Positions 1-10,587 of a stretch of DNA of 64,000 nucleotides are shown one piece after another (within the stretch, counting starts at the first letter, position 1; each line of letters starts with the position of its first letter). This stretch comes from Microglena sp. YARC (lineage: Eukaryota > Chlorophyta > Chlorophyceae > Chlamydomonadales > Chlamydomonadaceae). Made by a program: the position numbers and the translations under genes. The stretch is taken from the NCBI GenBank assembly GCA_022414725.1, contig CM039465.1:25687622-25751621 (forward strand). Direction: 5' to 3'. The notes beneath the pieces are model-generated. The model saw only the letters and a list, made by a program, of their open reading frames with translations. It searched no databases and was not told the origin of the DNA.

Positions 1-264
1 TCTACCTACCTGACGTAGCAAAGAGGGACTTGGCCTATGTGCACCACATCTTGAAAATGAACACCGGAGTCGACATGCAGCGCTAGCAAGAGAAGCACAA
101 AAATAGGAAGGATAGCAAGTCTTCTGCCTTGACAAAGGCCCAGGCAACGACGACGGTCCGTCAGCACCACAGGTCTTCTTCACACTAGGTCGTGTACTTG
201 GCATTAGCATGCTACATGAATACATGATGTTCATGTTGCTACCAAGAGGCACTCATTGGCAGGT

Positions 265-298
<34 letters not shown>

Positions 299-1204
299 AT
301 TTCATTTATTTCATTAGTAGTGTTTGTGTGCTGGCTGGTATCATACATGTTTAGTGCATGCAAACACATGAGGCCATATCAAAAACAGAAGAAGAAAATA
401 ACCTGCGTCCTTGGTATTTTTTTGTTCTATTTTACACCACCCTACGACGTCGATGACACTTTTTGTAACAACAGATGCACTGTTCCTTTTTTTTGCTACA
501 TGTACCAGCTTCTAGGCAGCTCCAACTGCCCGTCCTCACCACAGGCCGAGACCTTCTCATTATGGAGGAGTTTGTGTACCTAGGTTTAGTTCATTAGTGC
601 TTTTTCTTGTTAGCCCCTCCTAGTTACAAGGTTGGGTAAGTCCACTTAAGCCTATTTGGCTACCCCCCCGGACTGTAAAAATCAAGAATTGAAAAATCGA
701 ATACCCGCCCTTGAGCCGAACTTGAAGTAAGCTAGTAAGCTAACATGACGGGGCGGTCCCATGCACTTGAATTCTCCGGGCTAGAACCACTGGCCAGAGA
801 ATGGAGCTGGCTAGAACATGCCATTCATAGCACACACAAAGGTGGACACATGAGGAGAGCCTGGAGCTGGTGGGCTGGAGCCCTCTGGCTGGAGCCCATT
901 CTTATCCCATGCATGGGCCTGTGCCTTGCACGGGGCTGTGGCCTGTGGGAGTGTGGGGAGCAGGCTCGGGATCCCAGTCTGGCTCCCGAGCACTCAAATC
1001 GCCAAACATCTAGCCCAAAACCATCCCACGACCATTATTTGCCCTTTCGAATCATTCGTGACCCTGGAGCGAAAGGATGTAGCTCGAGGATCGGGGGCAC
1101 AAGAGCCCCCTTAGGCCCTGGCGTCGGGCATTTGGCCCAGGCGCGCTGCGCAGAGAAAGTTGCAAGATCAGGCAGTCGGTGGGGCTGTTAAGGAAGCATA
1201 GGCG
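1..1204. other. Intergenic stretch without a supported gene
   Basis: Contains a 30-G run (267-296), a fragment near 495-530 matching the ends of the 62.56-kb element (CAGCTTCTAGGCAGCTCCAA), and a dispersed repeat at 595-690 (GCCTATTTGGCTACC) shared with 36.6 kb and, inverted, 4.9 kb. Open frames here lack any recognisable domain or codon pattern. Confidence 0.6.
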
Positions 1205-1367
1205 GTCAATTGCTGCGCAAAAGCTGTGGTGGATAACGATCCTCCCACTGAGTTGCCACGCGGTGGTGACGACTTTCCGACAGATGACGAACGACTTCTG
1301 TAGGCAGTTGAAACCGAGCGAATTGACCTACTGATCAGTAAACCCTAAACCCTGGCTCCGAAACCAA

Positions 1368-2222
1368 ATGTGGTGTATGAAGGAAGCGCGGATGGCTGTC
1401 AAAGTCAATGGCAAGAAGGTCGCCACAAGGCCTGACTCCACGCCGCTTGGCAAGGCTGCCGCGCACGTTGCCCTCGTGGAGAAGGACAGGGTTATCGCTA
1501 GCCTCGAACTTCTTCACCATCACGAGGCCGAGGCCACCGCATCCAAGCACCTTGAGGAGATGGCTCGGCTCCAAATGCGAATAAGGGATGCCGAACAGGA
1601 GACACTTCGAGTTTCCGCTCTGCTGAAGGCCCAGCAAACGCCCCCCGCTGGACCACCTGAGGGCCCCGCTGCTGGATCGCCTGCAACGCCCCCCCGCCCC
1701 GCTGGACCACCGGATGGCCCCGCTGCTGGATCGCCTGCAACGCCCCCGCCCCCGCTGGACAACCCGCGCCCCCACAGCTGGACTGCCTGCGGGCCCCCCT
1801 GCTGATGGATCGCCTGCTGCTGGCCAGCCCGCTGCTGAAGCGCCCGCTGCAGGACCGCCCGCTGTTGGCCCTCCCGCTGGACCTCATTCGGACGCTTTAA
1901 TGGCTCTACGTGCCCAGATTGAGCTGCTGGAGGCCAAGGCCAAAGTGGCTGAGCTACAAGCTGCGGCAGCTAAGGTAGAGTCACATGTTTTGCCCTTGGT
2001 CCCGAGGCCCTTAGTTGGCAAGTATGAACGTCCATCCCTTTGGACTCGGGTAGAAGATAAGAAGCTCCCGAGGGGTAGGATTTGGTGGAAGTTGCTAGAG
2101 TCATATTGCACGTTGCACCATATGTTAGTACCATCCAACATACCAAACTTCTTTGGTGGGGTAGCTGCCGAGTGGCTAGACCACCTCATGACCGCGTCAC
2201 CGGCCATTACGTGGGCTGAGAT
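1368..2222 (+). pseudogene. Ty3-type gag relic, left arm of a palindrome
   Basis: Plus-strand fragment split by frameshifts: KVNGKKVATRPDSTPLGKAA ... DRVIASLELLHHHEAEATAS in one frame, then a Pro/Ala repeat (GPPEGPAAGSPATPP), then IELLEAKAKVAELQAAAA and a gag-like block (RIWWKLLESYCTLHHML, FFGGVAAEWLDHLMTA). The pattern of an aromatic W, YC and a GG-AA-WL motif resembles Ty3/gypsy gag N-terminal domains. The relic stops at the palindrome centre; no protease or reverse transcriptase is seen. Confidence 0.6.
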
Positions 2223-3201
2223 AAAAACTCAGCCCACGTAATGGCCGGTGACGCGGTCATGAGGTGGCCTAGCCACTCGGCAGCTACCCCACCAAAGAAG
2301 TTTGGTATGTTGGATGGTACTAACATATGGTGCAACGTGCAATATGACTCTAGCAACTTCCACCAAATCCTACCCCTCGGGAGCTTCTTATCTTCTACCC
2401 CAGTCCAAAGGGATGGACGTTCATACTTGCCAACTAAGGGCCTCGGGACCAAGGCAAAACATGTGACTCTACCTTAGCTGCCGCAGCTTGTAGCTCAGCC
2501 ACTTTGGCCTTGGCCTCCAGCAGCTCAATCTGGGCACGTAGAGCCATTAAAGCGTCCGAATGAGGTCCAGCGGGAGGGCCAACAGCGGGCGGTCCTGCAG
2601 CGGGCGCTTCAGCAGCGGGCTGGCCAGCAGCAGGCGATCCATCAGCAGGGGGGCCCGCAGGCAGTCCAGCTGTGGGGGCCGCGGGTTGTCCAGCGGGGGC
2701 GGGGGGCGTTGCAGGCGATCCAGCAGCGGGGCCCTCAGGTGGTCCAGCGGGGGCGTTTGCTGGGCCTTCAGGAGAGCGGAAACTCGAAGTGTCTCCTGTT
2801 CGGCATCCCTCATTCGCATTTGGAGCCATCTCCTCAAGGTGCTTGGATGCGGTGGCCTCGGCCTCGTGATGGTGAAGAAGTTCGAGGCTAGCGATAACCC
2901 TGTCCTTCTCCACGAGGGCAACGTGCGCGGCAGCCTTGCCAAGCGGCGTGGAGTCAGGCCTTGTGGCGACCTTCTTGCCATTGACTTTGACAGCCATCCG
3001 CGCTTCCTTCAGCTCCTTCTCGGTAGCTGAAAGGTCGGGAGGCGAAGGTGCCGGCCCTCCAGCGCCTTTTCTTTTCTCCTTGGAGAGCTCGTGCAGCTCC
3101 CAAGCCTTGACTTGCTGGACGAGCTCCTCGTGGTCCATGTCGTCAACATCCGGGACCTCAGAAGGTGGAGCCGCAGCAGCTTGGGCTGAAGAAGAGGCCA
3201 T
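2207..3201 (-). pseudogene. Ty3-type gag relic, right arm of a palindrome
   Basis: Minus-strand mirror of the left arm and more complete at its N-terminus: MASSSAQAAAAPPSEVPDVD, EELVQQVKAWELHELSKE, KELKEARMAVKVNGKKVA. The frame breaks in LPWSRGP because one C is missing compared with the left arm (CTTGCC for CTTGCCC context near 2450); the gag-like block then continues in another frame to 2207. Non-functional. Confidence 0.65.
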
Positions 3202-3600
3202 ACTCGGTGATGGAGGGCTCGAGGGGACGTCGGGGGTGGGGAGTAAAGCGAGTGGCGCGGTTTGAAAGCGCGACCAGGCTCAAGAAAACCAATTGTGGTA
3301 TATGAATACCTTGTAACACGGAGTGTCTTGTAACTGGAAGCCTAAGAAATGATCTCAGGAGTTTAGACGGCCCTAAGAGTCAGAAGCACGGCTTAAGACT
3401 CCCTTCCCGCTTCCAGCGCGTCTAGACCCTAATGGAACCCTCGTTTTAGGTATTCCCGAGTAGCTGATCAGACACTGATCAGTAGGTCAATTCGCTCGGT
3501 TTCAACTGCCTACAGAAGTCGTTCGTCATCTGTCGGAAAGTCGTCACCACCGCTTGGCAACTCAGTGGGAGGATCGTTATCCACCACAAAAGCATTGCCA

Positions 3601-5489
3601 TTGGTAGTCTATGCGCTGAGAAAGAATCATCGCGTTCGACCCTGAGGGGGGCTTGGCCCGGCCGGTCTGCCGGCATGGGGGGGGGGGGGGGGGGGGGGGG
3701 CAGGGGCGGGCAGGGGCAAGCCACGCCACCTGCCGCTGGCCAAGAACGCGTTCAGGACTTCAGGAGTGAGCTGGAGACGGACGGGACGAACCGTTCACGT
3801 CTGCGTCTGGGCTGGGCCCAAACACGCAACACCTAGTAAAAATTCCTTAAAATCAACCAGACCCCTGATTGGTCTCATTTTTCTTGTATCAATTCCTTAA
3901 AAATGAAGCCAATTTACAAGTATGCATTGCATTACATTACATGAACGTTCAATACTGCTTAAAATCCAACAACCCTTCAAAAACTCTATTTTTTGTCACT
4001 TTATAGCCAACAAAGCTGCAACATCCATCGATGCAATGAAAATCAATTACATCACATGAAATTACATTTAATCCGATTCGAATTGATAAAATATAAAGCA
4101 ATTACGTGCATTCAAATCACGTCTATTAAATTAAATTGAAAGGAATACAATCGAATTAAAATAACACAACATTAAATACAATTAAATTAAAATCAATTAA
4201 CATCAATTGAATTAAGTATTCAATTTACTTCATTCCGGACGCGCCACCAGGTTCCCTTAATTTAATTATTTTGAATACCGGTACTAGAATACTCATTAAA
4301 CTTACTTACAATCGCCAAAGAGCGAGCATCCAAATAGCTGGCTGGAGCTATGTAACAAGGAACAAGCGTTCGCGTTGAAGTTAAAATGCTTGCGTGCTGC
4401 AATATTGCATATATAAGTTTGAGGACAAGTTGGAAGACCCCTCCCAGATGTTGTGGAGCGGACTTATTGATGATAACGTAATGCAATGTAATTATTGCTG
4501 ATCATAATGGTTGCTTGTTGCAATATTGCCTTTCTTTTTTGTGGATTTGCTGGAAGACCCCCCCGAATATTGTGGAGCGGGCTTGTCATGGACCAACTAT
4601 GGCCTGTCGATGACAATGTAGTGTAATAAATTGTCTCCACATCCCAGCCATGGGCTCGGTTCTGCTTTGCTCCCTGCGTATTGTTTAAGGTCTAACGAAT
4701 GTTACGATGTAATTGGAGTTTAAATTTTCCTGGTCATATTATTTTACTGCCTAAGACGGCGAGCAGCCAAATTGCTGGCTGAAGCTGTGTAACCAAGCTC
4801 AAGTTCAAGTAATAGGAATACAGTGAGCAGCCCAGATTTGGCTGAGAAACCATGTAGCGTATGTTGTTACAGTCAGAGGTAGCCAAATATGGTAAATGGA
4901 CTTGCCCAATGCCCAACCATGATACCAGGAGGGACTTCAAAAACAAACTGATGAACTGAACCCCAAACAATCGTTTTACCCGACGGATGCCCTGAGTTCG
5001 TGCTATGGTGATAATTTCATTGTACACATGCGATGATGCTTTATTTGTGCGATTCTCATCGTTTCCCCCCTCTAAAATACGTAGGGGATTTATATCCTTC
5101 ATAGGATTCAGGATTCATGACCATGCCTCGTGCTGGAGTCTTTATCGACCAACTCAGGTTCAATTCTCAGTTTATCAACAAGCAAGTTCCTATCATCAGT
5201 ATATTCCTATCATCAGTACAAAGGACATTATTCACATAATGAAATGCATTTCATAGTATACCACTCTTCTACCATCAACCACCATATCACAGCCCCAGCA
5301 AGTTCCACTAGGGCGAGAGGTACTCCTATCAGATTCAACATTCAAATTGTGAGCTGGTAGACTAAGTCTTGCTGTGCATTTAATATCATCCTTATTATTC
5401 AAGAAGTTAGTGTAGGAGGAACTATAGCTGCTACCATCTGACATAAACCAAGTCGAACGAGTCATAAATTTAAGACCGTCTCCTTTGTT
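3601..5489. other. Intergenic, AT-rich, dispersed repeats
   Basis: 3677-3700 is a run of about 24 G. 3840-4260 is AATTAAAT-rich. Two related 100-bp sequences (GTTGCAATATTGC ... GGAAGACCCC ... TTGTGGAGCGG) lie near 4380-4460 and 4510-4580. 4748-4815 is family G and 4850-5010 an inverted copy of the 36.6-kb repeat. 5050-5490 has nothing recognisable. This is the 3' side of the giant gene. Confidence 0.55.
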
Positions 5490-6185
5490 ATCACCAATCA
5501 GAAGCTCAAGGAGGTAGGGTTCCCATGCTGCATCGGAAACAGCTGGGCCTGCCAATGCACACAGCTGTTCAGTGCCCTCTGTCGCCCAGCCACTGGGTCT
5601 GAAAGAGCCCTTTCTGCAGCGCCCATTGGCGCCTCCACTGTACTGATCAGAAGCTCAAGGAGGTGGGGGTCCCATGCTGCATCAGACCCAGCTGGGCCTG
5701 CTTATGCACACGGCTGTCCAGTGCCTCCCGTCCCCCCTTGGGTCTGAAAGGGCCTTTTCTGCAGCAGCCACTAGCGCCTCTACTTTACTGATCAGAAGCT
5801 CAAGGTGATGGGCGTCCCAAGCTGCATCGGACCCAGCTGGGCCTGCTAAGGCACACAGTTGTTCACCGCCTTCCGGGCCCCCCCAGGGTCTAAAAGATGT
5901 TGGGGGCCCCCCCCTGGGGCTGAAAGAGCCCTTTCTGCAGCACCCACTAGCGCCTCCACTTTATTAACCTGAAGCTCAAGGTGGCGGGGGTCCCAAGCTG
6001 CATCAGATCCAGCCGAGCCTGCTAATGCACACAGCTGTTCAGTGCCTCCTGTCCCCCCCTGGGTCTGAAAGGGCCTTTTCTGCAGCACCCACAAGCGCCT
6101 CCACTTTACTGATCAGAAGCTCAAGGTGTCGGGGGTCCCAAGCTGCATCAGACCCAGCCGGGCCACCTCGCGTCCCCCCCTGGGT
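5490..6185. repeat. Tandem repeat spanning the C-terminal codons and 3' flank
   Basis: Five units starting near 5498, 5647, 5792, 5968 and 6113 (intervals about 149, 145, 176 and 145 bp). Each encodes, in one frame, SDAAWDPRHLELLISKVE and GAAEKAL. Unit lengths are not all multiples of 3 and C runs vary, so the frame is lost between units. The annotated stop lies in the unit next to the last complete one. Confidence 0.85.
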
Positions 6186-6710
6186 CTGAGAGACCCCAAA
6201 GAGTAATGTAGTCTCCAGAAGCAACATAATTGTATTGCACTCTTGAGCAAAGGGCTCCAGGGGGCTGGGCGAGGACCCCCCGGCAACAGCAGTACTACCC
6301 TGGGTTTTGCCAAGACCGGAGTTATGCCCTAGCTGCTGGCCTTGCTGCTCAGGCTGGTTGTCCATGTCGCCATGAGAGAGCAGATCTTTTACCTCCTGTA
6401 CTGATAGTCCAGCCATGAGTGCAATCATGTCGTTGGACAGTGCAGATTTGGGGGGGCCAGGGGGGCTTTGGCCAGCAGGGGGCCCAGGGCTGGGGCCGGG
6501 GGGGTCCTGGGCAGGGCCAAGGGACAGAGAGGTGCTGCCGGCATGAGCCATGGCAGCAGTGCACAGCCTCTGAATGAGCGTTAGCATAGCTCGTAGAGTG
6601 GCTGACAGAGAGTAGGCACGCTGCCGTAGTGTGGCGCTGTCTGATATTGCCTTGCTCTTCAAGCTGCTCAGATGTTGCACTTTGGAAACCTCCTCTGAGA
6701 GCCTCTTCTC
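6039..6710 (-). CDS. Coiled-coil gene terminal exon E34
   Basis: Acceptor ATGTGATATAG, 672 nt including the TGA stop at 6039-6041 (223 residues). Begins EKRLSEEVSKVQHLSSLK and continues as coiled coil to about residue 65, then a Pro/Gly-rich linker (QDPPGPSPGPPAGQSPPG), a short helix MIALMAGLSVQEVKDLLS, a Gln/Ser-rich stretch and a final helix LELLISKVEALVGAAEKALS. The last 45 residues are one unit of a tandem repeat that continues past the stop. Confidence 0.85.
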   Translation of the reverse strand, partial: EKRLSEEVSKVQHLSSLKSKAISDSATLRQRAYSLSATLRAMLTLIQRLCTAAMAHAGSTSLSLGPAQDPPGPSPGPPAGQSPPGPPKSALSNDMIALMAGLSVQEVKDLLSHGDMDNQPEQQGQQLGHNSGLGKTQGSTAVAGGSSPSPLEPFAQECNTIMLLLETTLLFGVSQTQGGTRGGPAGSDAAWDPRHLELLISKVEALVGAAEKALSDPGGDRRH

Positions 6711-7401
6711 CTATATCACATAATAAGACACAGGTGTGTTAGCAGGTACTAGTGGGTTGGTATCGCTGTGCTTTACCCCCCCCCCCCCCCCCTACCCCCC
6801 GATCCAAGTGCTTTTATCGTCTCGCTTACATTTGCTGGCTCTGTCAGGGTTTAGGGTTACATTTGCTGGCTCTGCCAGGGTTTAGGGTTACATTTGCTGG
6901 CTCTGCCAGGGTTTAGGGTTAAAATTTGTTGGCTCTTCTAGAGTTTAGGGTTTACATTTGCTGGCTCTACCAGCAATCAAGTTTTAATTTATTCGCCTGT
7001 TGTTTTTATACCTGGGTATTTCTGACTGTATTGTTTTCTATGTATCTGTATTCTGACTGTATTTCATTACTTGTATTGTATTCTGATTGTATTTTTGTAC
7101 TTGTATTTCTTGACTTGTATTTTTGACTGTATTTCTGACACACACCCTCATTAATGCATGTGGCTCAGCAAATGCATAGGGAAAGGAGGAGTTAGTTGAT
7201 GTTAGTGAATGAATAATATTAGTGAATGCTAGATAACATTAGACTGACGACCCGTCTTACAAGATTTTTGAATTTATTAAAAAAATTAATATTATTATGT
7301 CACTATAATAATATGAGTTAATATTAGTTTTTCAAACACTTATATTAGTTGCCGTTTCCCTGCATGTGAAAAAAAAATGCATGAGTCCCTTGCTGACGTA
7401 C
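6711..7401. repeat. Intron E33-E34: 31-34-bp TTTAGGG-containing repeat
   Basis: 6832-6975 has five units of CATTTGCTGGCTCTGCCAGG-GTTTAGGGTTA. 6777-6793 is a C run. 7000-7135 has TGTATTTCTGACTGTATTT repeats. The rest (7140-7400) is AT-rich without a supported feature. Confidence 0.8.
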
Positions 7402-7533
7402 CTTTCCTGCAAGGGCATCCTGTGCTACTCTCAATGCACTGTCCTTCCTCAGTACCTCAGAACGAGCACGTGCCAAATTGCGGGCCTGCCTCTCTGCCTC
7501 CTCTCCTGCAGGAGCTTGGCTGGAAGCAGCTTC
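7402..7533 (-). CDS. Coiled-coil gene exon E33
   Basis: Acceptor GTCTGCTCAG, 132 nt (44 codons, phase 0-0), donor GGAAAG|GTACGTC. Encodes EAASSQAPAGEEAERQAR, NLARARSEVLRKDSALRV and AQDALAGK. Coiled coil. Confidence 0.9.
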
Positions 7534-8920
7534 CTGAGCAGACGAAAATAAGAATGGAAATCAAACGTTGGTTGTTCAAACGGTATCCTTCATGGCTCAA
7601 ACGAAAAGTTAGGAGGGCCCGTTTACTGTGAACGTAGATTTTGGGGGGCCCGTAGATTTTGGAGGGGCTGTTACACTGTGAACGTAGATTGCGGCTCTTG
7701 AAACGTTGAAGTCCCCTTGAGCAGCCCTGATGGAAACTGATGTGAGATAATGGTATGGAATGCAAATAGTATGGATGAACACTCAAGTGAAATATTGAAT
7801 GCAAGAGCCCCCCCGCAGGCACATAACAAAACACACACGATAGAGCACAAAACAGCAAGACACAACACAGCACAACGCAGCAAGACACAGCCCTGCACGC
7901 AACACACGCAGCACCCACCTGCAGCTGTACAGCTGGCACACAGCACACGCAGCACAATGCGGCACAGCACAAATACACGCGACACAGCACAAATTACACG
8001 CTAAACAGCACAAAACACACGCTAAACAGCACAAAACACACGCTAAACAGCACAAAACACACGCTAAACAGCACAAAACATACGCAACACAGTACAAAAC
8101 AACAAGACACAACATAGCACAACCCAGCAAGACACAGCACAGCACACAACACACGCAGCACAATGCGGCACAGCACAAAACACAAGCGATTGAGCACAAA
8201 ACGGCAAGACACAGCACAACGCAGCAAGGCAAAGCCCAGCACACAACACACGCAGCACCCACCTGCTGCTGCACAGCTGGCACACAACACAATGTGGCAC
8301 AACACAAAACACACGCAACACACCACAATACAGGAAGACACATCAAAAAGAGGAAGACACAACAAACCCCAGCAAGACACAGCCCAGCACACAACACACG
8401 CAGCACAATGCGGCACAGCACGAAACAGCAAGACACAACACAGCACAACGAGGCGAGACACAGCACAGCACAAAGCACACACAGCACCCACCTGCTGCTG
8501 TACAGCTAGCACACAACACAAGCAGCACAATGCGGCACAGCACACAACACAAGCGATAGAGCACAAAACTGCAAAACACAGCACACAACACAAGCGATAG
8601 AGCACAAATCTGCAAAACACAGCACACAACACAAAGCGGTTGAGCACTAAACTGCAAAACACAGCACACAACACAAGCGATAGAGCACAAATCTGCAAAA
8701 CACAGCACACAACACAAAGCGGTTGAGCACTAATCTGCAAAATACAGCACACAACACAAAGCGGTTGAGCACTAAACTGCAAAACACAGCACACAACACA
8801 AGCGATAGAGCACAAATCTGCAAAACACAGCACACAACACAAAGCGGTTGAGCACTAAACTGCAAAACACAGCACACAACACAAGCGATAGAGCACAAAT
8901 CTGCAAAACACAGCACCTAC
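7534..8920. repeat. Intron E32-E33: CA-rich array with donor-edge copies
   Basis: 7830-8920 is built of GCACAAAACACACGC and AAACACAGCACACAACACAA units; from about 8540 the units are 41-65 bp (GCGATAGAGCACAAATCTGC). Three copies of the E32 donor edge are embedded (near 7910, 8260, 8490; CACCCACCTGCTGCTGCACA). Long Cys-rich open frames on the minus strand are a by-product of the repeat. Confidence 0.85.
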
Positions 8921-9095
8921 CTGCTGCTGCACAGCAAGCTTCTCCTTCAGCTCCCTCAATATCATATCTTTCCTGGAACAGTTTGCAGCAGCTGCCTTGG
9001 CACGTGCCTCTGTTGTGACCAGCAGCTCTCTTAGCTCCCCCTCAATGCCTCGTCCCAAGCTCGCCTCCATCTCATCCATCCGCTGCTTTAGATCC
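8921..9095 (-). CDS. Coiled-coil gene exon E32
   Basis: Acceptor ACTAACTTCCAG, 175 nt, donor CAGCAG|GTAGGTGC; phase 2 in, phase 0 out. Encodes DLKQRMDEMEASLGRGIE, GELRELLVTTEARAKAAA and MILRELKEKLAVQQQ. Coiled coil. Confidence 0.9.
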
Positions 9096-9334
9096 CTGGA
9101 AGTTAGTAAGCAACCAAATTAATAGACAAATAGTGTGTGTTTGTGTGGTGGTGGTGGTGGTGGTGTGGGGGGGGGGGGGGGGCGGGGCATTGCTTCACTC
9201 TCTGCCTCAGTTGTGACCAGCAGCTCTCTCAGCTTTCCCTCAACACCACGCCCCAAGCTCGCCTCCATCTCGTCCATCCGCTGCTTTAGATCCCTGTAAA
9301 TTAGTAAGCAACTAAAGAAATAGACACAGTACGC

Positions 9335-9405
9335 ATTACGGGGCGTGAGGCTGAGGGAATAAATAGTACGCCTTACGCCTAACGAGGCATGAGGTTGAGG
9401 GGGCC
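9335..9405. repeat. Short hairpin repeat (family F), about ten copies in window
   Basis: Consensus TACGCCTTATTACAAGGCGT, then GAGGTTGAGGGGGCCAGCCC and GTTTGCTTGCACTGGGCCAA. The first part can pair CGCCTT with AAGGCG. Copies: here, 9700-9770, 29650-29722, 36430-36492 (inverted), 58888-58915 (partial) and, inverted, five in the 63.2-64.0 kb array. No A or B box; type unknown. Confidence 0.65.
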
Positions 9406-9495
9406 AGCTCGACTCCATATCATCCATGCGATTCTTCTTGCTTCAGATCCGTGCAAGTAGGGACCAGTATATCCAGGTCCCTATCTGGTTGTATG

Positions 9496-9663
9496 TAGGG
9501 ACCGGCATATCATATGATGTTGACCCAAGGCGAGTATGATATCATATGATATCATACAAATTGCATCATATGACCTTGTATATAAATGGTAACTTTGGCC
9601 TAGTCAGACTGCCAGCATCATATGATATCAAATGATGGCATGGTATCATATCGCCGTTGCCTA
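9496..9663. mobile_element. hAT-like palindromic MITE (family A)
   Basis: 168 bp, ends TAGGGACCGGC and GCCGTTGCCTA. Flanking 8-mers GTTGTATG and CTTGTAAG agree at 6 of 8 positions. A 26-bp solo palindrome of the same ends (TAGGGACC ... GGTCCCTA) lies just upstream at 9458-9483, possibly an internally deleted copy. Confidence 0.75.
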
Positions 9664-10420
9664 CTTGTAAGGCAGTAAGCAAGCAACACAATAAATAGAC
9701 AAATAGTACACCTTATTACGAGGTGTGAGGTTGATGGGGCCAGTCCGTTTGCTTGCACTGGGGCCAACCACCAACAGCAAGCACCAACCACCAAAAGTAA
9801 GCAGCCAAGCACCAACCACCAAAAGCAAGCACCAAGCACCAACCACAATTAGCAAGCTCCTACCACCAACCACCAACAGCAAGCAGCCAAATGAAGATAC
9901 AAATAAATATTTGAGGCAAAAATGCTAAGAAGTCTACATCCTTTACACCTTGCATCTTCAGGCATTCTCCCTCTTCAAGCATACAATAATGATAATAATA
10001 ATAAAGAAGATGGGCACACCTTTTGATCGTATTCTATCTCTTCAAGTATACATAAATTAAAATAATTAATAATAATATGGACGCACCTAATGATCGTTTT
10101 ATTTCTCTCCAAGCATATAATAATGATAATAATACGTAGTCAAATGGGCGCACCTTCTGATTGCATTCTTCCTCTCTAAGCATTCAATAATTATAATAAT
10201 GATAATAATACGTTATCATATGGGCGCACCTTCTGATTGTTTTCTTCCTCTCCAAGCATTCAATACTTATCATAATACAAAATACTATGGTCGCACCTAA
10301 GGATCGCATTCTTCCTCTCCAAGCATACAAGAATGATAATAATACATAATCATATGGTCGCACCTAAGGATCGCATTCTTCCTCCCCAAGCATACAAGAA
10401 TGATAATAATATGGTCGCAC

Positions 10421-10587
10421 CTAATGATCGTATTCTTCCTCTCCAAGCCGGCCTTGGATTCCTTCAGCTTTGATTCGGCCGCCGCCCTACAACTTTGCTC
10501 CGCCTCCAGATCCTTCACAATGGCTGCGTGTGCTGCCCGAGCAGATCGAGCTACGGCTTCGAAGTCGCCGGGATCTTCAATACCCAA
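10421..10587 (-). CDS. Coiled-coil gene exon E31
   Basis: Acceptor GCCTGTACAG, 167 nt, donor ATCATTAG|GTGCGACC; phase 0 in, phase 2 out. Encodes LGIEDPGDFEAVARSARA, AHAAIVKDLEAEQSCRAA and AESKLKESKAGLERKNTI. The leftover AG joins G of E32 into Arg (NTIIRDLKQRM). Confidence 0.9.

Larger units (their letters stand above)
1205..3600. repeat. Large head-to-head inverted duplication
   Basis: Arms of about 1.0 and 1.3 kb around a 7-nt centre ATAAAAA (2221-2227): GTGGGCTGAG then CTCAGCCCAC. Outer parts also mirror, for example GCGAATTGACCTACTGATCA (about 1318) and TGATCAGTAGGTCAATTCGC (about 3477). The right arm has an extra 400 bp (about 3010-3475). In the left arm that position instead has TAAACCCTAAACCCTGG. 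Confidence 0.9.
9096..10420. repeat. Intron E31-E32: seven donor-edge copies, two acceptor-edge copies, MITE
   Basis: 9950-10420: about seven units of 55-75 bp with the E31 donor edge (GCACCTTCTGATTGCATTCT-TCCTCTCCAAGCAT) in AATAATAAT sequence. 9195-9300 is a long copy of the E32 5' edge with acceptor (MDEMEASLGRGVEGKLRE) and 9400-9465 a shorter one. 9335-9405 and 9700-9770 are hairpin-repeat copies; 9760-9890 has CCAACCACCAACAGCAAGCA repeats. Confidence 0.83.

Noticed and set aside
745..1191. Plus-strand 148-codon frame
   Set aside because: No recognisable domain, overlaps other frames, and borders the retroelement palindrome; not supported as a gene.
7783..8842. Long Cys/Val/Leu-rich open frames on the minus strand
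   Set aside because: They are translations of the GCACAAAACACACGC array; several frames are open at once and there is no biased codon use.
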